In this document: piece by piece, positions 41,988 to 49,580 of the stretch
Layout: each line of letters starts with the position of its first letter
How positions within the stretch are numbered: position 1 is the stretch's first letter
Assembly: GCA_964467455.1 (NCBI GenBank)
Contig: CAYXQJ010000007.1
Location: 62,001 to 126,000, forward strand
Length of the DNA: 64,000 bases
Direction: 5' to 3'
Source: OLB6 sp964467455
Lineage (GTDB): Bacteria > Bacteroidota > Ignavibacteria > Kapaibacteriales > Kapaibacteriaceae
Made by a program: the position numbers and the translations under genes
Notes under the pieces: model-generated
Databases searched by the model: none
Told to the model about the DNA's origin: nothing
What the model saw: the letters and a program-made list of their open reading frames with translations, nothing else

Positions 41988-43403
41988 TCAGCGGGTGAGG
42001 ATGATGAATTCTGTGCGACGGTTGCGGGCACGACCTTCATCGGTCGCGTTGGTCGCTACTGGCTTAGTGTCGCCATAGCCCACGGCTGTGACACGTTCTG
42101 CTTTGATGCCGGCGGTGATCAAGGCGTCACGCACAGCGTCGGCACGCTGTTGTGAGAGCTTCTGATTGAATTCGGGATCGCCGGTGCTGTTCGTACTGTC
42201 GGTATGGCCGCGGAGTTCGATGGTCATCGTCGGGACGCCCTGCATCAGGCGGACCACGTTATTGATCGCCCCCTTCGATGATCCTTTGAGCTGGGCTTTA
42301 CCGTGATCGAATTGAACGTCCATAACGGCGATGGTGCCGGGTTCGGGCGTGTTGTCGTACGTGGCGGAGGCCTTGAGGGAGTCTTTGCCGAAGCACAGGG
42401 TGACGTTGACGGTGTGTTCGCCGAAGGAGTTGGCGGGATATTCGATGACGTAGGCGTTGCGGAGGCGGCGATAGACGTCTTCGAAGACGTCGTCGAACTC
42501 CGACGTGCGATAGATGTGCTGATAGGTGCCGCCTGTGGCAGCTGCGAGGTCGGACATGTAGCCCTCGTTGATGCCGTCGCCGAAGTCAACGGCGCAGATG
42601 GGAACGTGCTCACGCAGTGACTTCGAGATGAGTTCTTCGCGTTTGATCTTCGACGAGTTCTCTTGTCCGTCGGTGAAGATCACCACGGCGCGACGTTTGA
42701 ACTCGGACGCGTTGGTGGCGAGGTGATCGATGGCAGCGGAGACACCTTGTAGGATGGCGGTGCCGCCGCCGAAGCCTTCGAGGCCGTTTTGTTTGAGTCC
42801 GGACTTGAGGTCTGATGTTGACATTGTGCACGGCACTTCCACTTCGACGTGATGATCGTAGCGGACGAGGGCCATGGCATCTTTCGGTCCTTTTTTGTCG
42901 ATGAAGGCCTGAGCTGCTTCTTGCACGGAGCGTGCGCGCGGATCGCCCATGGAACCGGAGTTGTCCATCACGAGGGCGATGGCAATGGGCATGGGGTCGC
43001 GTTCGCTGAGTTCTCTGATGTCGAACTGCGTGATCTTGACCGAAGACCCGCCGGAGGTTTCGGTGACGTTGCAGATCATGCTCTTCACGGCGCGTTCGCT
43101 GCCGCTTGCGTAGAACGTCCCGGCGGAGTCGATCACATGAACGTAGAGTTTGACCTTACCGATATCGCGTGTATCGACCGCCGAGATCTGCGCCACCGAG
43201 CGCGCCGGCTTCGCCGGCGGCATCGAGGCGATGTTCTTCAGGAAGATCGGCGCATATCCCGGCGGCGGCGTTGCATCTTCCGTGGCCGCCGGCTCGCGCC
43301 AGCTCATGCACCCCGAAAGCACCATCACCAGAACGCCCATTACCATCCATGCCCGGCACCAGAGTTTCCCGGCAGGGACGCATTTTGTCAGATTGTGTGT
43401 CAT
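41988..43403 (-). CDS. lipoprotein with VWA and OmpA domains
   Basis: 471 residues. The leader ends in a lipobox (VLVMVLSGC). A von Willebrand A domain (about 140-310) carries the MIDAS motif IALVMDNSGSMG and VVIFTDGQENSS. A C-terminal OmpA-like domain has TIELRGHTDSTNSTGDPEFNQKLSQQRADAVRDAL and ARNRRTEFIIL, for binding peptidoglycan. It may act as an adhesive or scaffold at the outer-membrane inner face. ATG 43403 overlaps the previous stop as ATGA. Some N-terminal codons are CCCGGCAT-type repeat (43345-43378). Confidence 0.87.
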   Translation of the reverse strand: MTHNLTKCVPAGKLWCRAWMVMGVLVMVLSGCMSWREPAATEDATPPPGYAPIFLKNIASMPPAKPARSVAQISAVDTRDIGKVKLYVHVIDSAGTFYASGSERAVKSMICNVTETSGGSSVKITQFDIRELSERDPMPIAIALVMDNSGSMGDPRARSVQEAAQAFIDKKGPKDAMALVRYDHHVEVEVPCTMSTSDLKSGLKQNGLEGFGGGTAILQGVSAAIDHLATNASEFKRRAVVIFTDGQENSSKIKREELISKSLREHVPICAVDFGDGINEGYMSDLAAATGGTYQHIYRTSEFDDVFEDVYRRLRNAYVIEYPANSFGEHTVNVTLCFGKDSLKASATYDNTPEPGTIAVMDVQFDHGKAQLKGSSKGAINNVVRLMQGVPTMTIELRGHTDSTNSTGDPEFNQKLSQQRADAVRDALITAGIKAERVTAVGYGDTKPVATNATDEGRARNRRTEFIILTR

Positions 43404-43624
43404 TGTGGCAGTTGTTGATTGATAAGCATTCGTGTGGTCCGATCCTTCGGGTCTAGACGTACCGCCAGATCGCGATAGAATCGAAAGCTACCAACATCTT
43501 GGTTCACCTGCAGGGCATACATTGCATTTGACGCCAAATTCGACACCACCAAGGCCGACATTGCGCTGTCCAACCGCGTCTTCTTATCCGCTAAACTCTT
43601 CACCACTTCCTCAATATTCCCCAT
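43400..43624 (-). CDS. small hypothetical protein
   Basis: 74 residues from ATG 43624 (MGNIEEVVKSLADKKTRLDSAMSALVVSNLASNAMYALQVNQDVGSFRFYRDLAVRLDPKDRTTRMLINQQL). Predicted mostly helical, no signal peptide, not recognised. It sits between the DUF2723 and VWA-OmpA genes and overlaps the latter as ATGA, which argues that it is real. The start codon lies in a GGGGAAT-type heptamer array, so upstream in-frame ATGs (43645) are possible. Confidence 0.6.
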   Translation of the reverse strand: MGNIEEVVKSLADKKTRLDSAMSALVVSNLASNAMYALQVNQDVGSFRFYRDLAVRLDPKDRTTRMLINQQLPQ

Positions 43625-43672
43625 TCCCGATTCCCGATTCCCCATTCCCCATTCCCCCTTCCCCGTTCCCAG
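43614..43672. repeat. ATTCCCC/GATTCCC heptamer array
   Basis: About eight 7-nt units (ATTCCCC, GATTCCC and variants) lie across the start of the small gene and up to the DUF2723 stop. The reverse-complement family (GGGGAAT) is at 48466-48500. Confidence 0.85.
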
Positions 43673-45277
43673 TTACCTACTGAGGCGAACCAACCGCCCC
43701 ACCGGCACTGCCCTGTACTCCGCTGCAAAACCCTGCTCATCGGTCATCATCTCGGGTGTGATGTAGATGGGACGGTCGGTGTTGCTTTCGACGATGGCAT
43801 TCAGCACATCAACAAATCGACGTTGGATCTCGGCGTTATTCCGCGGGTTGGTTTTGAAGGCATCGGCGTCGGCTTCGAACTGTTCAAGCCACGGCATGTA
43901 GGCATCGATCGCTGCCTTCGCCCCCTTCATCACATCAGGATACAGATGTTGGAGATGGGGCAAGTACCACGTTCTTCGGATCAACTCTTTGTCGATCATC
44001 ACCACGTCCGGACGCACACCTTCTACCGTCTGCAAATACCAGAAGGCACTGCACATGTAATCCCACTGTCGCGTGATGATGATGGCCCGCGGCTGTGCAT
44101 GGTCCATCGCCCACATCGTATAGGCGGGAACGGCACGATGCGAGGAGTGATCCATGGTGGGATAGTTGAGGAAGAGACTGATGAAGCCAAGAATCACGAA
44201 GAAGGGTGAAAGGATGAAAGGGTGCAAGATCTTTATGTCGGTGAGCTTACCGATGCCGATGCCGAGGAGGATGGCCAGTACCGTTAGCGTTGGCAGGAAG
44301 TAGGCATCGATATCGGGGATGGCATAGCCGAGAGAGATACCCAGGTTACCAACGATCAGCAACAGCAGTGCGATGGCCATCTGACGTTGAACTTTCCACA
44401 ACGCCACCAGTCCGATCACCGCGCCGATCCATCCGATCCACAACAACTCTTGTGATGCCAGCGAAAAGAACGTCGACGTGTTCTCGCGCATCGCCGCACT
44501 ATCCGAGAACATCCACACACCAAACTGCGTCCCCTTCACATGGTACACAAATGCATCCCATCCGCGGTGCACCCACCCCCAGTTGATCGGCGGCATCGCC
44601 GCACTCCGCATCGGCAGGATCAGATACATCATCGGACCCAATAGGGAGGGGGCGAGCAGCCACCCTATTCGTCTCTTCGCCGCCTCTGCCGACGGCTGCA
44701 TCTTCCACCACCAGTACAACAACCCCGGCGCAAGAAAGATGGAGGAGAGGTGGTTGGCGAGCATGAGGCCGAAGACTAGCCCGGAAAGTAGCGAGTAGCG
44801 AACAGCGAGTGCAGAGGCATCACGTTGTGTATGACTCGCTGCTTGCTGCTGGCTGCTGACGACTAACAAGAAGAGGAGTGTATTCAACCCATACACCTCT
44901 ACGGCCGTGGTCTGGGCCCAGACGGTAGGGGAGAAGGCCCAGAGGAGGGCGGTAGCGGCGCCGATGATGGTGCGCGGACGTACGTCGAGCGTGGGCGCGG
45001 TGAGGCGCAGCACGTCGCGGACGACGATGGTGAGCACCGAGGCCGTGGCGGCCACGAGCAGGGCCGAGAGGATGTTGAGGCCCTTGATCACGCTCGGCCA
45101 CGGCAGCATCTGCCAGACGTGGGCGATGAGCGTGAAGAGCGGATAGCCCGTGGGATGGGCCACACCCCAAGTGTGGGCGGCGGCGGCAAGCTCGCCGGTG
45201 TCGGTGTAATACAGACCCGGCGCCTGTGTCACGAGGTACACGGCGCCGGCGATGAGTCCAACTAGAAGCGGTACCAT
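43673..45277 (-). CDS. DUF2723 membrane glycosyltransferase-like protein
   Basis: 534 residues with about ten membrane segments. DUF2723 signature near the N-terminus: TQAPGLYYTDTGELAAAAHTWGVAHPTGYPLFTLI. This resembles the GT-C fold of protein mannosyltransferases and includes acidic residues in the first periplasmic loop. Probably transfers a sugar from a lipid carrier in the periplasm. The C-terminal 140 residues are soluble. Residues about 137-165 are coded by a heptamer repeat array. ATG 45277 is preferred to TTG 45286. Confidence 0.82.
   Translation of the reverse strand: MVPLLVGLIAGAVYLVTQAPGLYYTDTGELAAAAHTWGVAHPTGYPLFTLIAHVWQMLPWPSVIKGLNILSALLVAATASVLTIVVRDVLRLTAPTLDVRPRTIIGAATALLWAFSPTVWAQTTAVEVYGLNTLLFLLVVSSQQQAASHTQRDASALAVRYSLLSGLVFGLMLANHLSSIFLAPGLLYWWWKMQPSAEAAKRRIGWLLAPSLLGPMMYLILPMRSAAMPPINWGWVHRGWDAFVYHVKGTQFGVWMFSDSAAMRENTSTFFSLASQELLWIGWIGAVIGLVALWKVQRQMAIALLLLIVGNLGISLGYAIPDIDAYFLPTLTVLAILLGIGIGKLTDIKILHPFILSPFFVILGFISLFLNYPTMDHSSHRAVPAYTMWAMDHAQPRAIIITRQWDYMCSAFWYLQTVEGVRPDVVMIDKELIRRTWYLPHLQHLYPDVMKGAKAAIDAYMPWLEQFEADADAFKTNPRNNAEIQRRFVDVLNAIVESNTDRPIYITPEMMTDEQGFAAEYRAVPVGRLVRLSR
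44787..44862. repeat. in-frame heptamer array inside the DUF2723 gene
   Basis: Units AGTAGCG, AACAGCG, TGACTCG and CTGCTTG/CTGCTGG follow in 7-nt register within the coding region, giving the hydrophilic loop SSQQQAASHTQRDASALAVR between membrane segments. Related units are upstream of comM and trxA. Confidence 0.75.
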
Positions 45278-45293
45278 AGACCGCAATGATACG

Positions 45294-46001
45294 TTATCGG
45301 GCGATGACGACAGGTGTGCGGACTACCGTTCCCGACGTTGTGGTCAGGAGCAGGTGATAGGTTCCGTTGGCCAGACCGTTCACCGTGAAGGTGTGTTGGT
45401 CGGCTTCGCTAATGCCGTAGGAGCGGACGAGGTTGCCGTCAGCCGTGTAGAGGTTGGCACCAACGATCGTGCGGGACTGCTCGCCCCCTACCGTCACGTG
45501 GTCTGTGGCCGGCAGCGGACCGGCGGTGAGACCCAGCGAGGAGAGGTCCTCGACGGAGTTGACGTCGCCGACGTAGAAAGTGCCGGTGAACCGGAGCGAG
45601 TCCGACGTTACGGTCTGATCGAACAACGTAATGGAGAACGTGCTGATGCCGTCCGTGCCGTTAGCATTCATGAGCGTGTAGATCTTCAGCTCGCCGCTGC
45701 CGGGGAGGTATTGAGCTTCACGGTCCGTGGGGTTGTCTTCGCCCGGGAAGAGGAAGAAGCAGAAATCGCCGAAACACATGGCAGGCATGTGACCGGCGGC
45801 CACCTGGGAGAGGTCGTAACGGAAGAGGAGGTTCTTCGGCGTGCCGTTGTCGTTGATAATGTAGCCGTTACGCTTGAACTGCTGCGTATTGGCCCCGGAG
45901 ACCGAATCTTTATCGTCCCAGTTGATATGGTACGTCTGGGCCGTTGCCGTCATGGCAAGGCCGGTGATCAGGAATGCCAACAGGAGAAGGCGACTTTTCA
46001 T
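45294..46001 (-). CDS. small secreted protein with T9SS sorting domain
   Basis: 235 residues. Signal peptide MKSRLLLLAFLITGLAMTATAQ, then about 140 residues of unknown beta-rich sequence (YHINWDDKDSVSGANTQQFKRNGYII), then a C-terminal sorting domain (GANLYTADGNLVRSYGISEADQHTFTVNGLANGTYHLLLTTTSGTVVRTPVVI). Probably exported and anchored by T9SS. Function unknown. ATG 46001 is set by the signal peptide. Confidence 0.78.
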   Translation of the reverse strand: MKSRLLLLAFLITGLAMTATAQTYHINWDDKDSVSGANTQQFKRNGYIINDNGTPKNLLFRYDLSQVAAGHMPAMCFGDFCFFLFPGEDNPTDREAQYLPGSGELKIYTLMNANGTDGISTFSITLFDQTVTSDSLRFTGTFYVGDVNSVEDLSSLGLTAGPLPATDHVTVGGEQSRTIVGANLYTADGNLVRSYGISEADQHTFTVNGLANGTYHLLLTTTSGTVVRTPVVIAR

Positions 46002-46093
46002 AATTTGTTGTTCCAATAAAGCAGATGGAGAGTCTTCAAACTACGGATGCAGTGATGATTTTCCACCTCTCCAGTTACATGTCAGGATCAACC

Positions 46094-46600
46094 ATGCGTA
46101 TCTCCTTGTTTGTCATCGGCTTGCTATTGGCCGTCTCGACCACCTTTGCTCAAGAGACCGCCGAGGGCACGTCGCTGCCGTCGGTCAAGATCAAGAACAT
46201 CGCCGGCGACCTGATCAACACGGCCGACCTTGGCAACACGGAACAACCGGTGGTGATCAGCTTCTGGGCTACGTGGTGCAAGCCGTGCCTACAAGAACTC
46301 CAGACCTATCACAGTCTCCTCGCCGAATGGGAGAAGGCCTATAACGTGAAGATCGTAGCCGTATCGATCGACGATTCCCGCAATGCCCGCAAGGTACCGG
46401 GATTTGCAAAGGGGCGGAACTGGACCTTTGATGTTCTTCTCGACGAGAACCAGGATTTCAAGCGCGCCATGAACGTGAACAACGTGCCCCATACCTTCAT
46501 TGTCTACAAAGGCAAGGTGGTGTGGTCACACAGCGCCTTCGCAGCGGGCGATGAAGAAGATATTGCGGCGGAGTTGAGTAAGCTGGTAGGCGGGAAGTAA
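46094..46600 (+). CDS. TlpA-like periplasmic thioredoxin
   Basis: 168 residues. Signal peptide MRISLFVIGLLLAVSTTFAQ, then a TlpA/ResA-type thioredoxin domain with VVISFWATWCKPCLQELQ (CxxC), IVAVSIDDSRNARKV and the cis-Pro region NVPHTFIVYKGKVVW. It probably reduces cysteines of exported proteins, for example apocytochromes. The next gene is an outer-membrane DUF6029 protein; pairing of TlpA-like and barrel genes is repeated with the Omp28-like gene. Confidence 0.88.
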   Translation: MRISLFVIGLLLAVSTTFAQETAEGTSLPSVKIKNIAGDLINTADLGNTEQPVVISFWATWCKPCLQELQTYHSLLAEWEKAYNVKIVAVSIDDSRNARKVPGFAKGRNWTFDVLLDENQDFKRAMNVNNVPHTFIVYKGKVVWSHSAFAAGDEEDIAAELSKLVGGK

Positions 46601-46609
46601 AGAATGATA

Positions 46610-46680
46610 CCTCACCCCGCTCGCTTCGCGAGCTGCCCCTCTCAAGTTTGAGAGGGGCTATGGAATCTGGCGGGGTGAGG
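46610..46680. repeat. REP-like composite palindrome
   Basis: Outer arms CCTCACCCCGC (46610-46620) and GCGGGGTGAGG (46670-46680) enclose two hairpins: GCTCGC-TTC-GCGAGC (46619-46633) and GCCCCTCTCAA-GT-TTGAGAGGGGC (46635-46658). This structure matches the widespread REP/CCTCACCCC type of intergenic palindrome. It lies between the TlpA-like and DUF6029 genes and could attenuate or stabilise the transcript. Confidence 0.9.
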
Positions 46681-46710
46681 TCCTTACATCGGGAACAGGG
46701 GAGAATTAGA

Positions 46711-48462
46711 TTGAACAAGTACAGTGTACTTCTTGTGATGGTTGTCGTGGCGTCGGTGATGGCATCGGCGCAAGGGGTAACGTTAGATGATATCGGCACG
46801 ATCTCCGGATCGTTGCAGTCGGATGTGCAGAGTTATCGGGAGGATTCAACGATCGGTGCGCCAAACGTGCCGGAGCAGATCCTTTCGAATACGTTCGTCA
46901 ACGTGCTGTTCAACCGTGGGAAGTTCACGTTGGGCTTCCGCTTTGAATCGTATCAGAATCCGTTGCTGGGGATCGACCCGCGGTATGGTACCACCGGCGC
47001 GGGAACGGGTATTGGGATCCCGTATCGTTTTGTGACGTATGCCGACGATATCTTCGAGGTCACGGCCGGCAACTTCTACGAACAGTTCGGCAGCGGCATG
47101 GTGTTGCGCACGTATGAAGAACGCAACCTTGGCTTTGATAACTCCATCGATGGTCTGCGTCTGCGATTCATGCCCGTCAACGGGATGAAGATCACCGGCT
47201 TCATCGGACGTCAGCGGGCCTTCTTCGAACTCTCCGAAGGCATCATGCGCGGTGCCGACTTCTCACTCGACCTCAAAGAGATCGGCGAAGAGTTCTTGCC
47301 GGATGATATGTATGCCAACTTAGGCGCCAGTGTGGTCAGCCGCTACCAGCCCGATAACAACCCGTTCTTTGTGGTGCCGGAGAACGTTCTCGCGTGGTCG
47401 ACACGTGCGAACGTGACCATTGCCGACTTCATGCTCGAAGCAGAGTATGCCTACAAGATCAACGACCCCGGTGCTACCAACGGCGGCACGTATAATCCCG
47501 GCAACGCGTTCTATGTGAATGCTTCTTATGCTGCTCCAGGCCTTGGTATCAGTGCTGCCATGAAGCGCATCGACAACATGGACTTCCGCAGCGATCGTAC
47601 TGCAACGGGCTTTGCACAGCAGGTGAACTATCTGCCGGCACTGACCAAACAACATACGTGGCGCTTGATCACGTTGTATCCGTATGCTACCCGTCCGACA
47701 GGTGAGTTCGGTGCACAAGCCGACATCACCTACACCATTCCTGCCGGTTCGTTCCTCGGTGATGACGAGACCACGCTGTCGTTCAACACCAGCGTGATCC
47801 ACGCCCTCGACACCACGCGCCAGCAAACACAGATCAACGACTCCGTTACCGTCGACAACCTCTACTACGAGGCCGCCTTCTGGTGGGACGAACGCGTCTT
47901 CTTCCGCGACATCAACTTCGAGATCCAGCGCAAGTTCGGTAAGGACTTCAAGATCACGGCTTCGTACATCAACATCCTCTACGATCAAGACGTGATCGAG
48001 AATCGGGCCACGATCGATGAAACGAAATACGGCGTCATCACCGCCAACTTTGGCGTCCTCGAACTCTGGTTCAAGACCGGTAAGGGGCAAGCACTGCGCA
48101 CAGAACTTCAGTACATGAAGGTTGGCTACGAAGAAGGTGTCGACCGCGATCCCGTCAACAACGGCGACTGGGCCATGGCCCTTGCCGAATATTCGGTGTC
48201 ACCAACCTGGTTCTTTACACTCTTTGCAGAACTGAACTTCAATCGCACCAAACTCGTCGAGGATCCCATTACCGGTGACAAGTCCCGCATCGATGCCGAC
48301 GACATCGTCTATCCCAATGCAACGGTCGCTTGGGTCAAAGACGCCCTCCGCGTCCAGGCCGGCTACGGCCGCGTCCGCGGCGGCATCCTTTGCGTCGGCG
48401 GCATCTGCCGTCCGGTGCCGGCATCGAATGGATTTTCGCTGAACGTATCGTATACCTTCTAG
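46711..48462 (+). CDS. DUF6029 family outer-membrane protein
   Basis: 583 residues. A signal peptide (NKYSVLLVMVVVASVMASAQ) leads to a long beta-rich domain with alternating strands (FVNVLFNRGKFTLGFRFESYQNPLLG; DDIFEVTAGNFYEQFGSGMVLRTYEERNLGFDNSIDGLRLRFMP) ending in an aromatic residue (SLNVSYTF), as outer-membrane barrels do. DUF6029 proteins are Bacteroidota barrels of unknown role. TTG 46711 is chosen because AGGGGAGAA precedes it and the signal peptide starts there; an ATG 63 nt upstream falls in the palindromic repeat. Confidence 0.83.
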   Translation: MNKYSVLLVMVVVASVMASAQGVTLDDIGTISGSLQSDVQSYREDSTIGAPNVPEQILSNTFVNVLFNRGKFTLGFRFESYQNPLLGIDPRYGTTGAGTGIGIPYRFVTYADDIFEVTAGNFYEQFGSGMVLRTYEERNLGFDNSIDGLRLRFMPVNGMKITGFIGRQRAFFELSEGIMRGADFSLDLKEIGEEFLPDDMYANLGASVVSRYQPDNNPFFVVPENVLAWSTRANVTIADFMLEAEYAYKINDPGATNGGTYNPGNAFYVNASYAAPGLGISAAMKRIDNMDFRSDRTATGFAQQVNYLPALTKQHTWRLITLYPYATRPTGEFGAQADITYTIPAGSFLGDDETTLSFNTSVIHALDTTRQQTQINDSVTVDNLYYEAAFWWDERVFFRDINFEIQRKFGKDFKITASYINILYDQDVIENRATIDETKYGVITANFGVLELWFKTGKGQALRTELQYMKVGYEEGVDRDPVNNGDWAMALAEYSVSPTWFFTLFAELNFNRTKLVEDPITGDKSRIDADDIVYPNATVAWVKDALRVQAGYGRVRGGILCVGGICRPVPASNGFSLNVSYTF

Positions 48463-48465
48463 GTA

Positions 48466-48540
48466 ATGGGGAATGGGGAATGGGGAATGGGGAATGGACT
48501 ACGAGCAACGAGCAACGAGCAACGAACCACGAGCAACGAC
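48466..48540. repeat. GGGGAAT and GAGCAAC heptamer arrays
   Basis: Four GGGGAAT units, then about four GAGCAAC units, fill the gap before the Omp28-like gene. Confidence 0.9.
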
Positions 48541-48541
48541 T

Positions 48542-49396
48542 ATGAACCACCGACTTCTTCTCGCCGCTGCATGCATCCTGATGGTTGTGGGATGTGACAT
48601 CGTTGACGATCCGTTTCCGTCTCAGCCGGGGTGGGAGGATACGTCGGCGCGTGTACAACAGAATGTGTTGTTGGAAGACTATACCGGTCACACTTGTGGC
48701 AACTGTCCGGAAGCGGCCGATGTGGCGCACGATGTTCAGGAACTGTATGGCAGTGACCGAGTGATCGTAGCGGCCGTTCACGCAGGCCCCTTTGCCTTCC
48801 CGCAGCCGCCGACGTATCCGGCAGACTATCAAACGCCGGTGGGTAACGAGCTGGATCAGACGTTCCGTATCAGCCGTGCCGGCAACCCAAATGGACTCGT
48901 GAACCGCACAACGTATAACGGCAAATTCATCCAGAGCAAGGATAACTGGGCGCCGGCAACACAAGCGCTGCTTCTCGCACCTCCGAAACTTGGTCTGTCC
49001 GCTGCTCACACATGGGACGCCTCATCAAAGACCGTGACGATCAATGTTGTTGCCGACTACCTGGTTGATGGCACCGACGATTACTATCTCACGGCGTGGA
49101 TCTTGGAGAACGGCATCGTTGGTGATCAGACCGATTATCGAAAGAATCCTTCCCACATCGAAGACTACGAATTCGAACACGTCCTCCGCGCATCCGTCAA
49201 TGGCACATGGGGCGAGCAGATGAACACATTGCCTGCACGCATGAAGCAAGGGGAACGCTACACCAAGACCCTCACCTACTCCTTCCCGTCAGATAAGACG
49301 TGGGTACCGGAGAACTGCGACCTCGTGGTTTTTGTTCATCGATATGGCACTGCACGAGAAGTAGTGCAGGTGGTCAAGATGAAGCTGACGAAGTGA
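48542..49396 (+). CDS. Omp28-related outer-membrane lipoprotein
   Basis: 284 residues. Lipobox signal MNHRLLLAAACILMVVGC, then an Omp28-like region with a thioredoxin-like active site (LLEDYTGHTCGNCPEAADVAHDV; CxxC) and a C-terminal beta-sandwich (YYLTAWILENGIVGDQTDY ... CDLVVFVHRYGTAREVVQV). Omp28 homologues are outer-membrane lipoproteins of Bacteroidota, with suspected disulfide or adhesion roles. Same strand as, and 79 nt after, the DUF6029 gene. Confidence 0.85.
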   Translation: MNHRLLLAAACILMVVGCDIVDDPFPSQPGWEDTSARVQQNVLLEDYTGHTCGNCPEAADVAHDVQELYGSDRVIVAAVHAGPFAFPQPPTYPADYQTPVGNELDQTFRISRAGNPNGLVNRTTYNGKFIQSKDNWAPATQALLLAPPKLGLSAAHTWDASSKTVTINVVADYLVDGTDDYYLTAWILENGIVGDQTDYRKNPSHIEDYEFEHVLRASVNGTWGEQMNTLPARMKQGERYTKTLTYSFPSDKTWVPENCDLVVFVHRYGTAREVVQVVKMKLTK

Positions 49397-49400
49397 GAGA

Positions 49401-49424
49401 ATAACCGAATAACCGAATAGTCGA
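49401..49424. repeat. ATAACCGA octamer array, second locus
   Basis: ATAACCGA twice, then ATAGTCGA, right after the Omp28-like gene. Same family as 3291-3314, some 46 kb away. Confidence 0.85.
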
Positions 49425-49545
49425 GATATCGGTTTTGGCGGAGCGTTAGATAAGTACCTGATCGCGGTGGCATGAGTAGCCTTACGATCGGCAACAAAGT
49501 AATGTTGTTCTGAATCTGAGGTGACAGCACGTACTTGAGCATACA

Positions 49546-49580
49546 GGACGTAGGACGCCGGACGCTGGACGTCGGACGTT
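49546..49580. repeat. GGACGYN heptamer array
   Basis: Five exact 7-nt units (GGACGTA, GGACGCC, GGACGCT, GGACGTC, GGACGTT), ending on the stop codon of the minus-strand barrel gene. 49425-49545 before it shows no gene. Confidence 0.9.

Noticed and set aside
45252..46019. 255-codon plus-strand frame over the sorting-domain protein
   Set aside because: The opposite strand has a clear signal peptide and sorting domain; this frame has neither.
47320..48090. 256-codon minus-strand frame inside the DUF6029 gene
   Set aside because: Shadow frame; the plus strand encodes a family-typical barrel protein over its full length.
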